A stretch of 64,000 nt of DNA, from contig NZ_KB912877.1 of assembly GCF_000383855.1 (NCBI RefSeq), positions 1,026,616-1,090,615 of the forward strand, given 5' to 3'. A model generated the notes under the pieces. The model saw only the letters and a program-made list of their open reading frames with translations. It did not search any database and was not told where the DNA came from. This document shows, in pieces, positions 28,440-38,621 of this stretch. How positions within the stretch are numbered: the stretch's first letter is position 1; each line of letters opens with the position of its first letter. Made by a program: the position numbers and the translations under genes. The DNA is from Methylobacter marinus A45. Its GTDB lineage: Bacteria; Pseudomonadota; Gammaproteobacteria; Methylococcales; Methylomonadaceae.

Positions 28440-29966
28440 ATGATACCAGTCAATAAAATCCGCTTGTTAGCACTGGTGATCAGCCTGATTGCCTTGTCCG
28501 GTATTGGACTGATTTATTTTATCGGGTTCCCAAGCACGGACGCGAGAGCCCACACCGGCCTGAGTTCCCGTTCGGAGGCGCTGGAACGAGACGTGATTCA
28601 TCCGGCCGGGCCTTTTAAGGTACAGGTGGCGCTAGATCCTGAAAAACCCAGAATCGGCAATAACCAGATAACCCTTATTGTCCATGACGATAATAACCGG
28701 CCAGTTGCCGATGCCGCCATTCTGGCGGTCGCTGAAATGCCGGCCATGGGCGCCATGGCCGCCATGGCCATACCCATCGAAATTGAAAACATGAAACCGG
28801 GGCTTTATCAGGGCCGATTCGAACTGCCGATGGATGGCGCTTGGCCATTGACGTTGACAGTAATTTCCGGCACCAAGGGGCAAGCACGGCTTACTTTCGA
28901 TATGAGCACAGGCCGGAAAGGCGTGTCTTTGACGTCCGCAACGCCCGGCGAAATTGCGCCGGGGCAAAACGGTAAAGCCACCGGCACATCCCTGCAACCC
29001 GCAACATTCACTGTGGATGCTTACCGTCGCCAGTTGATCGGCGTCACCACCGGCAAGGCGATGTACCGGAAGCTCATTAAAACGATCCACTCTCCCGCCC
29101 GGATCACCTATGACGAAACCCGTCTTACCGACATCAGCCTTAAATTTGATGGCTGGATTGGCCAGCTTAACGCGGATTATGTGGGTAAGCCGGTCACTAT
29201 AGGGCAAACGCTATTCACCGTTTACAGCCCGGAACTGGTCTCGACCCAGGATGAGTACCTGGACAGCATGCGGCGCAACCGTACCGGTCCAGGCAGCCTT
29301 ACAGCCGCGGCCTATCGCCGGCTGACCCTTTGGGGCATTGATGCCGCTCAGATCCAGGCTCTGGAGCGGCGCGGAAAGGCGGCGGAGTACGTACCCATTC
29401 GGTCGCCGGTCAGCGGCTCCGTCATCGAAAAGCACATTGTGTCCGGCACGGCCTTCAAGGCGCGTTCAACGCTGTTGCGTATTGCCGACTTGTCCACGGT
29501 CTGGGTGGAAGGTCAGGTCTATGAATCCGAACTGCCCTGGGTCAAGATGGGCATGGCGGCCCAGGTCGTGCTGGAAGATGCGCCGGATTACCCGTTGCCT
29601 GGCAAAATCACTTTTATCGATCCGACTGTGGACAATAAGACCCGCGCGGCGCGTGTGCGCGTGGAATTGCCCAATCCAGACGGCGCGCTACGTCCCGACC
29701 GTTATGCCCGATTGAATCTGCGGGTTGATCTGGGGGAGCGTCTGGTCGTGCCGGAACAGGCCGTTATATACACAGGCGAAAGCCGTATCGTCTTTCTGGA
29801 CCAGGGTAACGGGCGCTTGCAAGCCAAAAAAATCAAGACAGGACTGAGAAACGATGACTTTATCGAAGTGCTTGACGGTTTGACGTCCGGAGACGTGATT
29901 ATCACTTCCGGTAATTTCCTGATTGCCTCGGAAAGCAAGCTCAGATCGGGGCTAGAACAATGGTGA
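28440..29966 (+). CDS. cusB: RND efflux periplasmic adaptor (CusB-like) with N-terminal FixH/YtkA-like domain
   Basis: Membrane-fusion protein that links the RND pump to the outer-membrane channel. 508 aa, larger than E. coli CusB. After an N-terminal anchor (residues 7-25), about residues 55-155 form an Ig-like domain of FixH/YtkA type with a Met-rich face (AEMPAMGAMAAMAIPI). The HlyD core follows: barrel-sandwich and hairpin (FDGWIGQLNADYVGKPVTIG, VYSPELVSTQDEYL), then beta-barrel (LSTVWVEGQVYESELPWVK). The last 7 bases overlap cusA. The Met-rich segment may deliver Cu(I), an inference. Confidence 0.85.
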   Translation: MIPVNKIRLLALVISLIALSGIGLIYFIGFPSTDARAHTGLSSRSEALERDVIHPAGPFKVQVALDPEKPRIGNNQITLIVHDDNNRPVADAAILAVAEMPAMGAMAAMAIPIEIENMKPGLYQGRFELPMDGAWPLTLTVISGTKGQARLTFDMSTGRKGVSLTSATPGEIAPGQNGKATGTSLQPATFTVDAYRRQLIGVTTGKAMYRKLIKTIHSPARITYDETRLTDISLKFDGWIGQLNADYVGKPVTIGQTLFTVYSPELVSTQDEYLDSMRRNRTGPGSLTAAAYRRLTLWGIDAAQIQALERRGKAAEYVPIRSPVSGSVIEKHIVSGTAFKARSTLLRIADLSTVWVEGQVYESELPWVKMGMAAQVVLEDAPDYPLPGKITFIDPTVDNKTRAARVRVELPNPDGALRPDRYARLNLRVDLGERLVVPEQAVIYTGESRIVFLDQGNGRLQAKKIKTGLRNDDFIEVLDGLTSGDVIITSGNFLIASESKLRSGLEQW

Positions 29967-32900
29967 ACGAACATAACACGGTCTGCGCCGGCCCTATTCA
30001 ACGCGTGATTGCCTACTGCGCACGCAATGCGTTCGTCACCCTGCTAGTGGTCGCAATCTGTGCCATTTGGGGTTACCGGGCCTTAATCAACACGCCGTTG
30101 GACGCTATCCCTGATCTGTCCGATGTCCAGGTCATTATCTACACGGACTGGCCCGGGCGGAGCCCTGACCTGGTCGAGGATCAGATTACTTATCCGCTCA
30201 CCACCACGCTGCTGGCCGCGCCCAAAGTCCAGTTTGTGCGCGGTCAAAGCTTTATGGGGCTGAGTTTTGTTTATGTCATTTTTGAAGAAGGCACAGACAT
30301 CTATTGGGCGCGTTCGCGGGTGATTGAATACCTTAATGCCGCGGCGGCCAAACTGCCCGAAGCCGTGCGGCCGACGTTGGGGCCGGATGCCACCGGCGTG
30401 GGTTGGGTATTTGAATATGCGCTGGTGGATAAATCCGGCCATAATGACCTTGCGCAGCTTCGCAGTCTGCAGGACTTTAAACTGCGTTATTGGCTGGAAT
30501 CGGTTGAAGGCGTGGCGGAAGTCGCCTCCATAGGCGGCTTTGAGAAGGAATACCAGATCACTGTGGATCCCGGCAAATTAGCCAATTATGGCATAGCTAT
30601 AAACCAGGTCGCGCAGGCCATTCGCCGTTCCAATAACGATGTCGGAGGACGGGTATTGGAAATTGCGGGGCATGAACATATGATACGCGGACGCGGTTAT
30701 ATCCACACCGTTGCCGACATCAAGCGCATCGCTCTGGGCGTAAACAAGTCAGGCGTTCCCGTCACGGTCGGCAATGTAGCCAACGTCAGCCTTGGCCCGG
30801 CATTGCGGCGAGGCTTGGCAGAGCTGGACGGTGAAGGCGAAACGGTGGGCGGCATTGTCATCATGCGCTACGGCGAAGATGCGTTCAATGTCATCGAACG
30901 GGTCAAACAACGTCTTGCTGAGATTAAAGAATCTTTGCCGCATGGGGTTGAGATTGTTACTGCGTACGATCGTTCGGATTTGATCGAACGGGCGATCTCA
31001 ACACTCAGGAATACCCTGATTGAAGAGATGATCGTCGTCTCATTGGTCATCATGGCGTTTTTATTGCATTTTCGCTCGTCCCTGGTCGCCATTCTAACCT
31101 TGCCCATCGCCATCCTGATGGCTTTTATTCCTATGTCAATGCAGCATATGACCGCCAATATCATGTCACTGGGCGGCATTGCCATCGCTATCGGCGCTAT
31201 GGTCGATGCGGCCATCACCCTTATCGAGAACATCCACAAACGACTGGAAAGCGGGGACGATAACGCCGCTGCCGATCGCCGGTCGCATCGGTTCCGTACC
31301 GATTGCGACACGTCTGACCGCCATGGAGAGAGCAAGCCTCTAGAACTGTCGGGGGCAGCCTCGGCCGCCATCCCTGACAGTCGTGCTGTGATTATTCAGG
31401 CCATGCAGGAAGTGGGGCCGAGCATCTTCTTCGCCTTGCTGATTATTACCGTCTCCTTTCTGCCGGTATTCGCACTGGAAGGCGCGGAAGGCAGACTCTT
31501 CAAACCCCTGGCATTCACCAAAACCTATTCCATGGGGTTTGCCGCCGTACTGGCCATTACCCTGATTCCTGCTCTGGCCGTGCTATTGATTCGAGGTAAA
31601 ATACGTTGCGATAAAAGCAGGCTCACCCGGATTATGATTGAGTTATATAGTCCGATAGTCCGCTTGGCGCTACGTTTTCGTTTAGGGGTAATCGGGATTT
31701 CGGTACTGTCCCTGCTCCTGACCGTTCCGGTTTTTTTCAAACTGGGTAATGAGTTTATGCCGCCGCTCAACGAAGGCAGTATTTTGTATATGCCCACGGC
31801 GCTGCCGGGAATGTCCATCACCGAAGCGGCAAAAATCATCCAGTCCATGGATAAGCGACTTAAGTCTTTTCCGGAAGTGGAACGGGTGTTCGGCAAGATT
31901 GGCCGTTCCACCAGTCCCACCGATTCGGCGCCCTTGTCGATGGTGGAAACCGTCATTACCCTGAAACCGATGGATCAATGGCGCAAGGGCATGACTTGGG
32001 ATGACCTGATTACCGAAATGGACGACACAATGCGCTATCCCGGCATGCCCAATATCTGGTGGATGCCCATCCAGACCCGTATCGAGATGCTGGCAACCGG
32101 CATTCGCGCGAGCCTCGGCATTAAGGTTTTCGGCGATGACCTGGCCACGATTGAGTCTGCCGCCCTGCGCATCGAACATGCACTTCAGGATGATGCACGC
32201 ACCCGCCCCTTTACCCGTAGCGCCTTTGCCGAACGCCTGACCGGCGGTTACTATCTCGATTTCACGATAGACAGGGACAAAATCGCCCGCTATGGCCTGA
32301 CCGTAGACGACGTGGAGGAAGTCATCAGCATTGCCGTCGGTGGACTGACGGTGTCTCAAACCATCGAGGGACGTGAACGTTATGCCCTTAATTTACGTTA
32401 TGCCCGCGACTTTCGCGACAACCCTGAAGCCTTGAGCCGGATATTAGTGCCGACACCCGACGGCATGCAAATCCCCATCAGCCAGTTGGCCACGCTTGAA
32501 TTTATCACCGGACCGCCCATGCTGCGCAATGAAGACGGTTTTATGGTCTCCTTTGTGCTGCTGGACGTCAAGGACATCGGCGTCGCCGATTATGTGAATC
32601 TGGCGCGACAGGTAGTCCATGAAAAGGCCGCTATCCCGCAAGGCGTCAGGCTAGAATGGGCTGGACAGTTCAAATACTTTGAGCGGGTCGAGGCCAAACT
32701 CAAGGTACTGGTTCCTTTAACGCTGGCGCTTGTGTTTCTGATGCTGTTTCTTAACCACGGCTCAATCGGTGAAACCTTAATTATTCTACTGAGCATTCCG
32801 TTTTCACTCATAGGCGCCGTATGGCTTCTGCATTTGCTTGAATACAATCTAAGCATCGCGGTCTGGGTCGGCATGATTGCGCTTGCCGGTCTTGCTGCCG

Positions 32901-33214
32901 AAATGGGTGTTTTAATGCTGCTCTATCTGGACTTGAGCTATCGGCAGCATAGCGCGGAAAACCGCTTGCAGTCCCGTCAGGACCTCACTGAAGCGATTGT
33001 TGAAGGCGCTGCACGTCGCATACGCCCGAAACTGATGACCGGAATGACGACATTGATAGGCCTGACTCCGATTCTGTGGAGTACTGGAAGCGGCGCGGAT
33101 GTAATGAAACGGATCGCCGCACCGATGGTAGGTGGAATTATCTCAACATTGGTTATGGTGCTTATTGTTTATCCAGCGATTTATTCATATTGGAAGGGCC
33201 GGAAAATAAAATAA
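29960..33214 (+). CDS. cusA: Heavy-metal efflux RND transporter, CusA type
   Basis: Proton-driven inner-membrane pump of the HME-RND family, 1084 aa with the usual 12 spans. The TM4 signature AIAIGAMVDAAITLIENIHK is of the CusA class (Cu(I)/Ag(I)), as opposed to the divalent CzcA class. TDSAPLSMVETVI and IEMLATGIR, regions of CusA that carry metal-binding methionines, are also present. After ENIHKRLE a cytoplasmic loop of about 45 residues is longer and more hydrophilic than the usual 20 or so. The pump presumably exports periplasmic and cytoplasmic Cu or Ag. Confidence 0.9.
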   Translation: MVNEHNTVCAGPIQRVIAYCARNAFVTLLVVAICAIWGYRALINTPLDAIPDLSDVQVIIYTDWPGRSPDLVEDQITYPLTTTLLAAPKVQFVRGQSFMGLSFVYVIFEEGTDIYWARSRVIEYLNAAAAKLPEAVRPTLGPDATGVGWVFEYALVDKSGHNDLAQLRSLQDFKLRYWLESVEGVAEVASIGGFEKEYQITVDPGKLANYGIAINQVAQAIRRSNNDVGGRVLEIAGHEHMIRGRGYIHTVADIKRIALGVNKSGVPVTVGNVANVSLGPALRRGLAELDGEGETVGGIVIMRYGEDAFNVIERVKQRLAEIKESLPHGVEIVTAYDRSDLIERAISTLRNTLIEEMIVVSLVIMAFLLHFRSSLVAILTLPIAILMAFIPMSMQHMTANIMSLGGIAIAIGAMVDAAITLIENIHKRLESGDDNAAADRRSHRFRTDCDTSDRHGESKPLELSGAASAAIPDSRAVIIQAMQEVGPSIFFALLIITVSFLPVFALEGAEGRLFKPLAFTKTYSMGFAAVLAITLIPALAVLLIRGKIRCDKSRLTRIMIELYSPIVRLALRFRLGVIGISVLSLLLTVPVFFKLGNEFMPPLNEGSILYMPTALPGMSITEAAKIIQSMDKRLKSFPEVERVFGKIGRSTSPTDSAPLSMVETVITLKPMDQWRKGMTWDDLITEMDDTMRYPGMPNIWWMPIQTRIEMLATGIRASLGIKVFGDDLATIESAALRIEHALQDDARTRPFTRSAFAERLTGGYYLDFTIDRDKIARYGLTVDDVEEVISIAVGGLTVSQTIEGRERYALNLRYARDFRDNPEALSRILVPTPDGMQIPISQLATLEFITGPPMLRNEDGFMVSFVLLDVKDIGVADYVNLARQVVHEKAAIPQGVRLEWAGQFKYFERVEAKLKVLVPLTLALVFLMLFLNHGSIGETLIILLSIPFSLIGAVWLLHLLEYNLSIAVWVGMIALAGLAAEMGVLMLLYLDLSYRQHSAENRLQSRQDLTEAIVEGAARRIRPKLMTGMTTLIGLTPILWSTGSGADVMKRIAAPMVGGIISTLVMVLIVYPAIYSYWKGRKIK

Positions 33215-33264
33215 CGTCATCAAGTGTGCGGTTGATTTTCCGTTGCAGGTATGGACTCGTCTGT

Positions 33265-33300
33265 CAACGGAAGGCGCTATAGACGAAGCGCCTTCCGTTG
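33265..33300. terminator. Perfect 14-bp hairpin between cusA and fimV
   Basis: CAACGGAAGGCGCT (33265-33278), 8-base loop, AGCGCCTTCCGTTG (33287-33300). It lies 50 bases after cusA in the gap between convergent genes. There is no T tract on either side, so it is a barrier or RNA-stabilising hairpin and not a classical terminator. The rest of 33215-33521 shows nothing else. Confidence 0.5.
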
Positions 33301-33521
33301 GTATCCGCAAAGTGCGAATGCCCTCTCGGGCACCTGCAATTCCCTGATTTATTGCATGCTCATTAATAAGCCCGGGCGATTGCATACGTCCGCCACCCTA
33401 TATCGAGCGCTGAACCACTTCAACAAACCTGACACCACACCCGGAACTGATCAGGGCAAGCCGCTTTCAAATGCGAACCGCTACACTGAACGGACTTTTT
33501 TATTATTCTGAGCCGCTACTG

Positions 33522-36410
33522 TTATTTCAAATCTTCAAGCAGTTCCATGGCCATCTTTCTTTGCTCCGATGAGCCTTTTTCGTACACCTCATCAGCAATA
33601 TCCTTGGCTGCTTCGGCATCACCCATATCAATATAAGCTTTCGCCAGATCCAGTTTCGTTTCCCATTCGTCCATATCGGTCAGATCGGCAATACCGTCCT
33701 CGGCATCCTGATCTTCCGAAGCGGCAGTTGCCATATCCAGATCAAAATTAAACTCAAAATCACCGTCAAAGGCATCCTTATCGAGACCGCTATTCAAACC
33801 CGATGAAGTGTTATCAGAAAAATCAAAATCATCAGCGGTATCTTCCAAAGTACTTAAATCAAACTCACCGATTTCTTTTGCTTCTGTTTCAGTTTCATTC
33901 AAACCGAAATCATAGGTTTCGATGTCCTGTTCGCTTCCGTCATCGGCGCTCTCGAGGGTCGACTCATCTTCGGTTGAATCTTCCGCCAACAGGTTTAGAT
34001 CAAAATCAAGGCTGCCATTATTCTTGTCATCATCGACTTCAGCTTCAAAAGCGGTCAAATCAAGATCCGGTTCGGCATCCTTTGACTCGGCTTGCTCAAG
34101 GTCTGACGATGCTTCAAAGACCTCCATATCAAAATCCAGCGCACTCTCTTCCGGCTCGAGGGGCGCCTGATCTGAAGGCGCTTCGTAAGTGGCCTTTTCG
34201 AAATCCAGCACATTCTCTTCCTGATCGACTGTCTCCTGATCTGATGGCGCTTCAATAGCCGCCTTTTCAAAATCCAGTCCGTTATCTTCCGGTTCGATAG
34301 TATCCTGACCTGATGAGGCATCAAAATCCGACGGGGTTTCAAAGGCGGACATGTCGAAATCCATCTCATTGGCATCGTCCGTGTCACCGGCGCCAATATT
34401 TGACTCATCGTTTAAATCGGCAGGACTGTTTGATTTGGCGGCCGCACTCTCATGCGCCGCAATCTGGGAAGAAAACAGCGCCGAATCCGGGCAGATTTCG
34501 CTGCCCATCTCGATGACTTTGGCCCAGAAATCCGGCTCAACTTTTTTACCTTCGGCGGCTAACTCGCCTGCGTAACTCTCAAAGGCTTGCTTATTTTCGT
34601 TAGCGTAGAAAATTTCCAGCAGTTTCAACTTGCATTCATCACGATCCGGCTGATCATTGATGGCGTGCCGCATAAGCTCTTCCGCCTGTTGATAGCGGCC
34701 ATACGCCAGGTAGACATCGGCTTCGGAAATCGGATCGATTTCACTCTGCTCCGTGTCGAACGCACCAAAATCGCTAGGCGTAAATTCACTCAAGAAAGAA
34801 CTTTCACCGACTGTGCCGACATTATAAGACGCATTCTCCTCAACGATCGGCATGGAAAGACTTTCGTTTGCCTCGGCTTTCTGCTTCCAACTGGAGGAGG
34901 CGAACATGCTGTCGGCATTGGTTTCACGATCAACCTTGCGTTTCCGCCACCATAACCAGCCCAGCAGGGATAAAACGCCGATACCCGCGCCGCCAACTCC
35001 CAGATAATACAAATTATCGGATGCCGGTTCCGGCGCTCTTGCCGCTGGCTTGGCTTTCTCGACGGCGGCCGGCGGCTGCGCGGCGGCAGTCTCCGCATGA
35101 TGCTGTAAAGCGGTCAGCTGTTCATCTTTGAGAGCGAGCAACCTTTGCATCGCGGCCAGCTGATGCTCGAGTTCCGCCAATTTCTTTTGCAAAGCCGCAT
35201 CCGTCAATGCTGCGCTGTCCGAACTTGCGTCTCCGGTCGCGGCTTCGGCGTTCATTTGCTGTGCGTCAGCCTTGGGCTTTTCAGCTGTGGCCTGATCAGT
35301 CTTTGTCGCTACGGCTACATTTTCCGTCACTGTGGCCTCAGTCGGCGCAATCAGTTTTAAATGATTGTCGACCGGCTCTTGCCTGGCGGTTTCAGCACCG
35401 ATGGGAGCCGGCTTCTCGACAGGTGCTGGCTTCTCGACAGCCGCGGGCTTCTCGGCAGGCGCCGGCTTGTCGACCGCAGCGGGCTTCTCGACTGGCGCCG
35501 GTTTGTCGGCCGTAGCGGGCTTCTCGACTGGCACCGGTTTATCGGCCGCAGCGGGCTTCTCGACTAGCGCCGGTTTATCGACAGCCGCGAGCTTCTCGAC
35601 TGGCGCCGGTTTTTCGGCGGCAGGCTTGACGGCAGACTTTTTCCAGTCTTCAGTTTGCCGGTTAAATTCAGCCAGCGCTTCCTTCTTGGGTAATTTTAGA
35701 ACAGCCTCTTTTTCCGGAATTTTCAGTTTCTTTCCCGCCATCAAGGCATTCACATTCTGTTTATAGAATGCGCCAGGATTTTGCTGATAGAGCGCCATCA
35801 TCATCTGTTCCATGGACACGTCAGAATCGCTGTTCACGCGCTGGGCAACCTGCCAGAGCGAGTCATTCTTCTTGACAACAACATAGCCTTTATTCGCACC
35901 CGCGACAGGCTGAGGCCTTGTCTGCGGAGTAGGCGCCGGTTGACGTTGCGGCATGGAATCCTGCTCCGGCACATGGCTTTCAATGCTGACCGGAACAGGA
36001 AGCGTGGCTTGGCTATAAGTGGCGGGAGGATCCACCAGAACGGTAAATTCACGGTATAGATTGCCTTTAGGCCAGCTCACTTCAAGCAGCAGATCCAGGA
36101 CCGGCTCTTTTAATGCCTCTCTTGAGCTGAGCTTGATGACCACCGAACCGTTATGCCCGACAACCGGCTCAAACTTGATTTTCGACAGGAAATACGACCA
36201 CGGTACTCCCGCCTCATCAAATTTGTCAGGCGGCGCCAGGCTGACCTTGATATCGGCAACATTCTCACCTGCCGAAACAACCAAAGGAATCTCGGCATTC
36301 AGGTTCTGATTAAGGGCCGAGTGCAATTTAATATCGCCAATCCCTAACGGATAAGCACTAGCAGGTGCCAGTAACGATACAACCGCTAAAGTTCTTGTTA
36401 AATTGCGCAC
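33522..36410 (-). CDS. fimV: FimV family pilus/cell-pole assembly protein
   Basis: Peptidoglycan-binding polar hub protein, linked in Pseudomonas to type IV pilus assembly and twitching. Start is the GTG at 36408-36410, which has GGAGGAGG just upstream; the frame runs on but without that support. 962 aa: signal peptide, FimV N-terminal domain (GDIKLHSALNQNLNAEIPLV), LysM (KNDSLWQVAQRV, near 35850-35890), a Pro/Lys/Ala linker of about a dozen PVEKPA-type repeats (35395-35610), one membrane span (near 34950-35010), a very acidic cytoplasmic part with DFEKA repeats, and the C-terminal FimV domain (AKAYIDMGDAEAAKDIADEV). Confidence 0.93.
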   Translation of the reverse strand: MRNLTRTLAVVSLLAPASAYPLGIGDIKLHSALNQNLNAEIPLVVSAGENVADIKVSLAPPDKFDEAGVPWSYFLSKIKFEPVVGHNGSVVIKLSSREALKEPVLDLLLEVSWPKGNLYREFTVLVDPPATYSQATLPVPVSIESHVPEQDSMPQRQPAPTPQTRPQPVAGANKGYVVVKKNDSLWQVAQRVNSDSDVSMEQMMMALYQQNPGAFYKQNVNALMAGKKLKIPEKEAVLKLPKKEALAEFNRQTEDWKKSAVKPAAEKPAPVEKLAAVDKPALVEKPAAADKPVPVEKPATADKPAPVEKPAAVDKPAPAEKPAAVEKPAPVEKPAPIGAETARQEPVDNHLKLIAPTEATVTENVAVATKTDQATAEKPKADAQQMNAEAATGDASSDSAALTDAALQKKLAELEHQLAAMQRLLALKDEQLTALQHHAETAAAQPPAAVEKAKPAARAPEPASDNLYYLGVGGAGIGVLSLLGWLWWRKRKVDRETNADSMFASSSWKQKAEANESLSMPIVEENASYNVGTVGESSFLSEFTPSDFGAFDTEQSEIDPISEADVYLAYGRYQQAEELMRHAINDQPDRDECKLKLLEIFYANENKQAFESYAGELAAEGKKVEPDFWAKVIEMGSEICPDSALFSSQIAAHESAAAKSNSPADLNDESNIGAGDTDDANEMDFDMSAFETPSDFDASSGQDTIEPEDNGLDFEKAAIEAPSDQETVDQEENVLDFEKATYEAPSDQAPLEPEESALDFDMEVFEASSDLEQAESKDAEPDLDLTAFEAEVDDDKNNGSLDFDLNLLAEDSTEDESTLESADDGSEQDIETYDFGLNETETEAKEIGEFDLSTLEDTADDFDFSDNTSSGLNSGLDKDAFDGDFEFNFDLDMATAASEDQDAEDGIADLTDMDEWETKLDLAKAYIDMGDAEAAKDIADEVYEKGSSEQRKMAMELLEDLK
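35389..35615 (-). repeat. Tandem PVEKPA-coding repeats inside fimV
   Basis: A run of short near-identical units (TCGACTGGCGCCGGTTTGTC-like on the plus strand), each about 24 bases and encoding KPAPVEKPAAVD-type peptides. Such repeats are prone to copy-number change by slippage. Confidence 0.75.
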
Positions 36411-36478
36411 GTTGCCTCCTCCACAAATATTTACCACAGTCTCTTACCGTGAACAGTTAAATCACAGATAAGCTTAGT

Positions 36479-37501
36479 CTAGATGTGATTTTTTACCAGC
36501 ACTTCGGCTATTTGCACGCTATTTAATGCGGCGCCTTTGCGAACATTATCGCCGACGACCCATAGATCGATTCCCTGAGGATGTGAAATGTCTTCCCGGA
36601 TGCGCCCGACAAACACTTCATCGTGGCCTGATGACTCGGTAACCGCGGTAGGATAGCTGCCATCCTTGCGCTCATCGATCACCCTGATGCCGGGAGCTTT
36701 TTCGAGTAGCGCCTTGACTGCCGCGACGTCGATTTTTTTGCGCGTTTCAACATGCACGGCTTCTGAATGGCCGTAAAAAACCGGCACCCTTACCGCCGTG
36801 GCGTTAACCTTGATGCTATCGTCGCCGAGGATCTTGCGGGTTTCCCAGACCATTTTCATCTCTTCCTTGGTATAGCCGTTGTCCTGGAAAACATCGATTT
36901 GCGGCAACACATTGAAGGCGATCTGTTTCGGGTACACGCTGGCTTCCGCAGGCTTGCCGTTCAGCAGTTGCGCGGTCTGCCGGGCCAGTTCCTCAATCGC
37001 GTCCTTGCCGGTGCCGGAGACGGCCTGATACGTGCAGACGTTGATCCGGTCGATGCCGGCCGCGTCATAAATCGGCTTTAAAGCCACCAGCATCTGGATT
37101 GTCGAGCAATTCGGATTGGCGATGATGCCGTGATTCTTGTACTCGGCGATCTTTTCAGGGTTGACTTCGGGCACGACCAGCGGAATATCGTCGTCGTAAC
37201 GGAACTGCGACGTGTTATCGATCACGATGCAGCCCGCGGCGGCCGCTTTCGGCGCATAGATGGCCGAAACCGAAGCGCCGGGCGAAAACAGGCCGATCTG
37301 CGCCTTCGAGAAATCAAATTCGGCCAGATCCTGCACTTTCAAAGTGCCGCCCTTGAAGGGAATCCGCTTGCCGACTGAATTGCTGCTCGCCAGGGCATAG
37401 ACCTCGCCGACCGGAAAATTACGCTCTTCCAGGATGGCCAGCATCGCCTCGCCGACCGCACCGGTCGCGCCCACGACTGCAACGTTATAAAGTTTGCTCA
37501 T
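36479..37501 (-). CDS. asd: Aspartate-semialdehyde dehydrogenase
   Basis: Makes aspartate semialdehyde from aspartyl phosphate for lysine/diaminopimelate, threonine and methionine. 340 aa with the NADP loop VGATGAVGEAML and the catalytic Cys in NPNCSTIQM. It follows leuB directly (stop and start codons adjacent) and precedes fimV, the leuCDB-asd-fimV order seen in pseudomonads and other gammaproteobacteria. Confidence 0.96.
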   Translation of the reverse strand: MSKLYNVAVVGATGAVGEAMLAILEERNFPVGEVYALASSNSVGKRIPFKGGTLKVQDLAEFDFSKAQIGLFSPGASVSAIYAPKAAAAGCIVIDNTSQFRYDDDIPLVVPEVNPEKIAEYKNHGIIANPNCSTIQMLVALKPIYDAAGIDRINVCTYQAVSGTGKDAIEELARQTAQLLNGKPAEASVYPKQIAFNVLPQIDVFQDNGYTKEEMKMVWETRKILGDDSIKVNATAVRVPVFYGHSEAVHVETRKKIDVAAVKALLEKAPGIRVIDERKDGSYPTAVTESSGHDEVFVGRIREDISHPQGIDLWVVGDNVRKGAALNSVQIAEVLVKNHI

Positions 37502-38587
37502 TTAGACCTCCGATTTTAAAGCTGAAACCACGGCATCGCCCATCTGCGCCGTGCCGATTTTTTGCATACCCTCGGAGTAAATATCGGCGGTACGCACCTT
37601 GGCATCCAGCGCCGCATTGACCGCTTTTTCGATACGGTCGGCCGCTTCGGCCTGATTGAAGGTGTAACGCAACATCATCGCTGCCGACAGGATAGTCGCC
37701 AACGGATTGGCAATGCCCTTGCCGGCAATGTCAGGCGCCGAACCGTGAATCGGCTCGTACATGCCTTTACCGTTCGCATCGAGCGATGCGGATGGCAACA
37801 TGCCGATGGAACCGGTCAGCATGGAGGCCGCATCGGACAGGATGTCGCCGAACATGTTGGTCGTCACCATCACGTCGAACTGCTTGGGCGCACGCACCAG
37901 CTGCATGGCCGCATTATCGACATACATATGGCTGAGTTCGACGTCCGGGTATTGCTTGCCGACCTCGGTCACGACTTCGCGCCATAATTCGGTGCATTCG
38001 AGCACGTTGGCCTTGTCGACCGAGCACAGACGGCGGTTTCTTTTCTGTGCAATCCGGAACGCGGAATGAGCTATGCGCCGGATTTCCGATTCGCTGTAGA
38101 CCAGCGTGTTGAAGCCTTGGCGCTCGCCGTTCTCCAGAACCCGGATACCGCGCGGCTGACCGAAATAAATGCCGCCGGTCAGCTCGCGCACGATCATGAT
38201 ATCGAGGCCAGCCACGACGTCCGGCTTCAGGGTAGAGGCATCAGCCAGCTGCGGGTACAGAATGGCCGGCCGCAGGTTCGAGAACAGCTCCAGCTCAGAG
38301 CGCAAGCCCAGCAGGCCTTTTTCGGGGCGTACCGAGATATCCAGCGATTCCCATTTCGGTCCGCCGACCGCGCCCAGCAGCACGGCATCAGCCTGTTTGA
38401 CCAGGTCGATAGTCTGCTGCGGAAAAGGCGTGCCGTGCACATCATAGGCGGCGCCGCCGATCAGACCGTTTTCAAAAACCAGACCCAGATTCATTTCGGC
38501 GTTCAGGCAGTCCAGCACTTTAATCGCTTCCGCGACGATCTCAGGACCGATACCGTCGCCGGGCAACACTGCAATTTTTTTTGTCAT
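37502..38587 (-). CDS. leuB: 3-isopropylmalate dehydrogenase
   Basis: Oxidative decarboxylation of 3-isopropylmalate in leucine synthesis, NAD-dependent. 361 aa; start [12 protein letters not shown], substrate-loop Arg residues in [17 protein letters not shown], and [20 protein letters not shown] near the metal site. 34 bp after leuD. Confidence 0.96.
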   Translation of the reverse strand: MTKKIAVLPGDGIGPEIVAEAIKVLDCLNAEMNLGLVFENGLIGGAAYDVHGTPFPQQTIDLVKQADAVLLGAVGGPKWESLDISVRPEKGLLGLRSELELFSNLRPAILYPQLADASTLKPDVVAGLDIMIVRELTGGIYFGQPRGIRVLENGERQGFNTLVYSESEIRRIAHSAFRIAQKRNRRLCSVDKANVLECTELWREVVTEVGKQYPDVELSHMYVDNAAMQLVRAPKQFDVMVTTNMFGDILSDAASMLTGSIGMLPSASLDANGKGMYEPIHGSAPDIAGKGIANPLATILSAAMMLRYTFNQAEAADRIEKAVNAALDAKVRTADIYSEGMQKIGTAQMGDAVVSALKSEV

Positions 38588-38621
38588 TAAATCTAAAACC
38601 TTTTTCTTTTAATATTGATAA

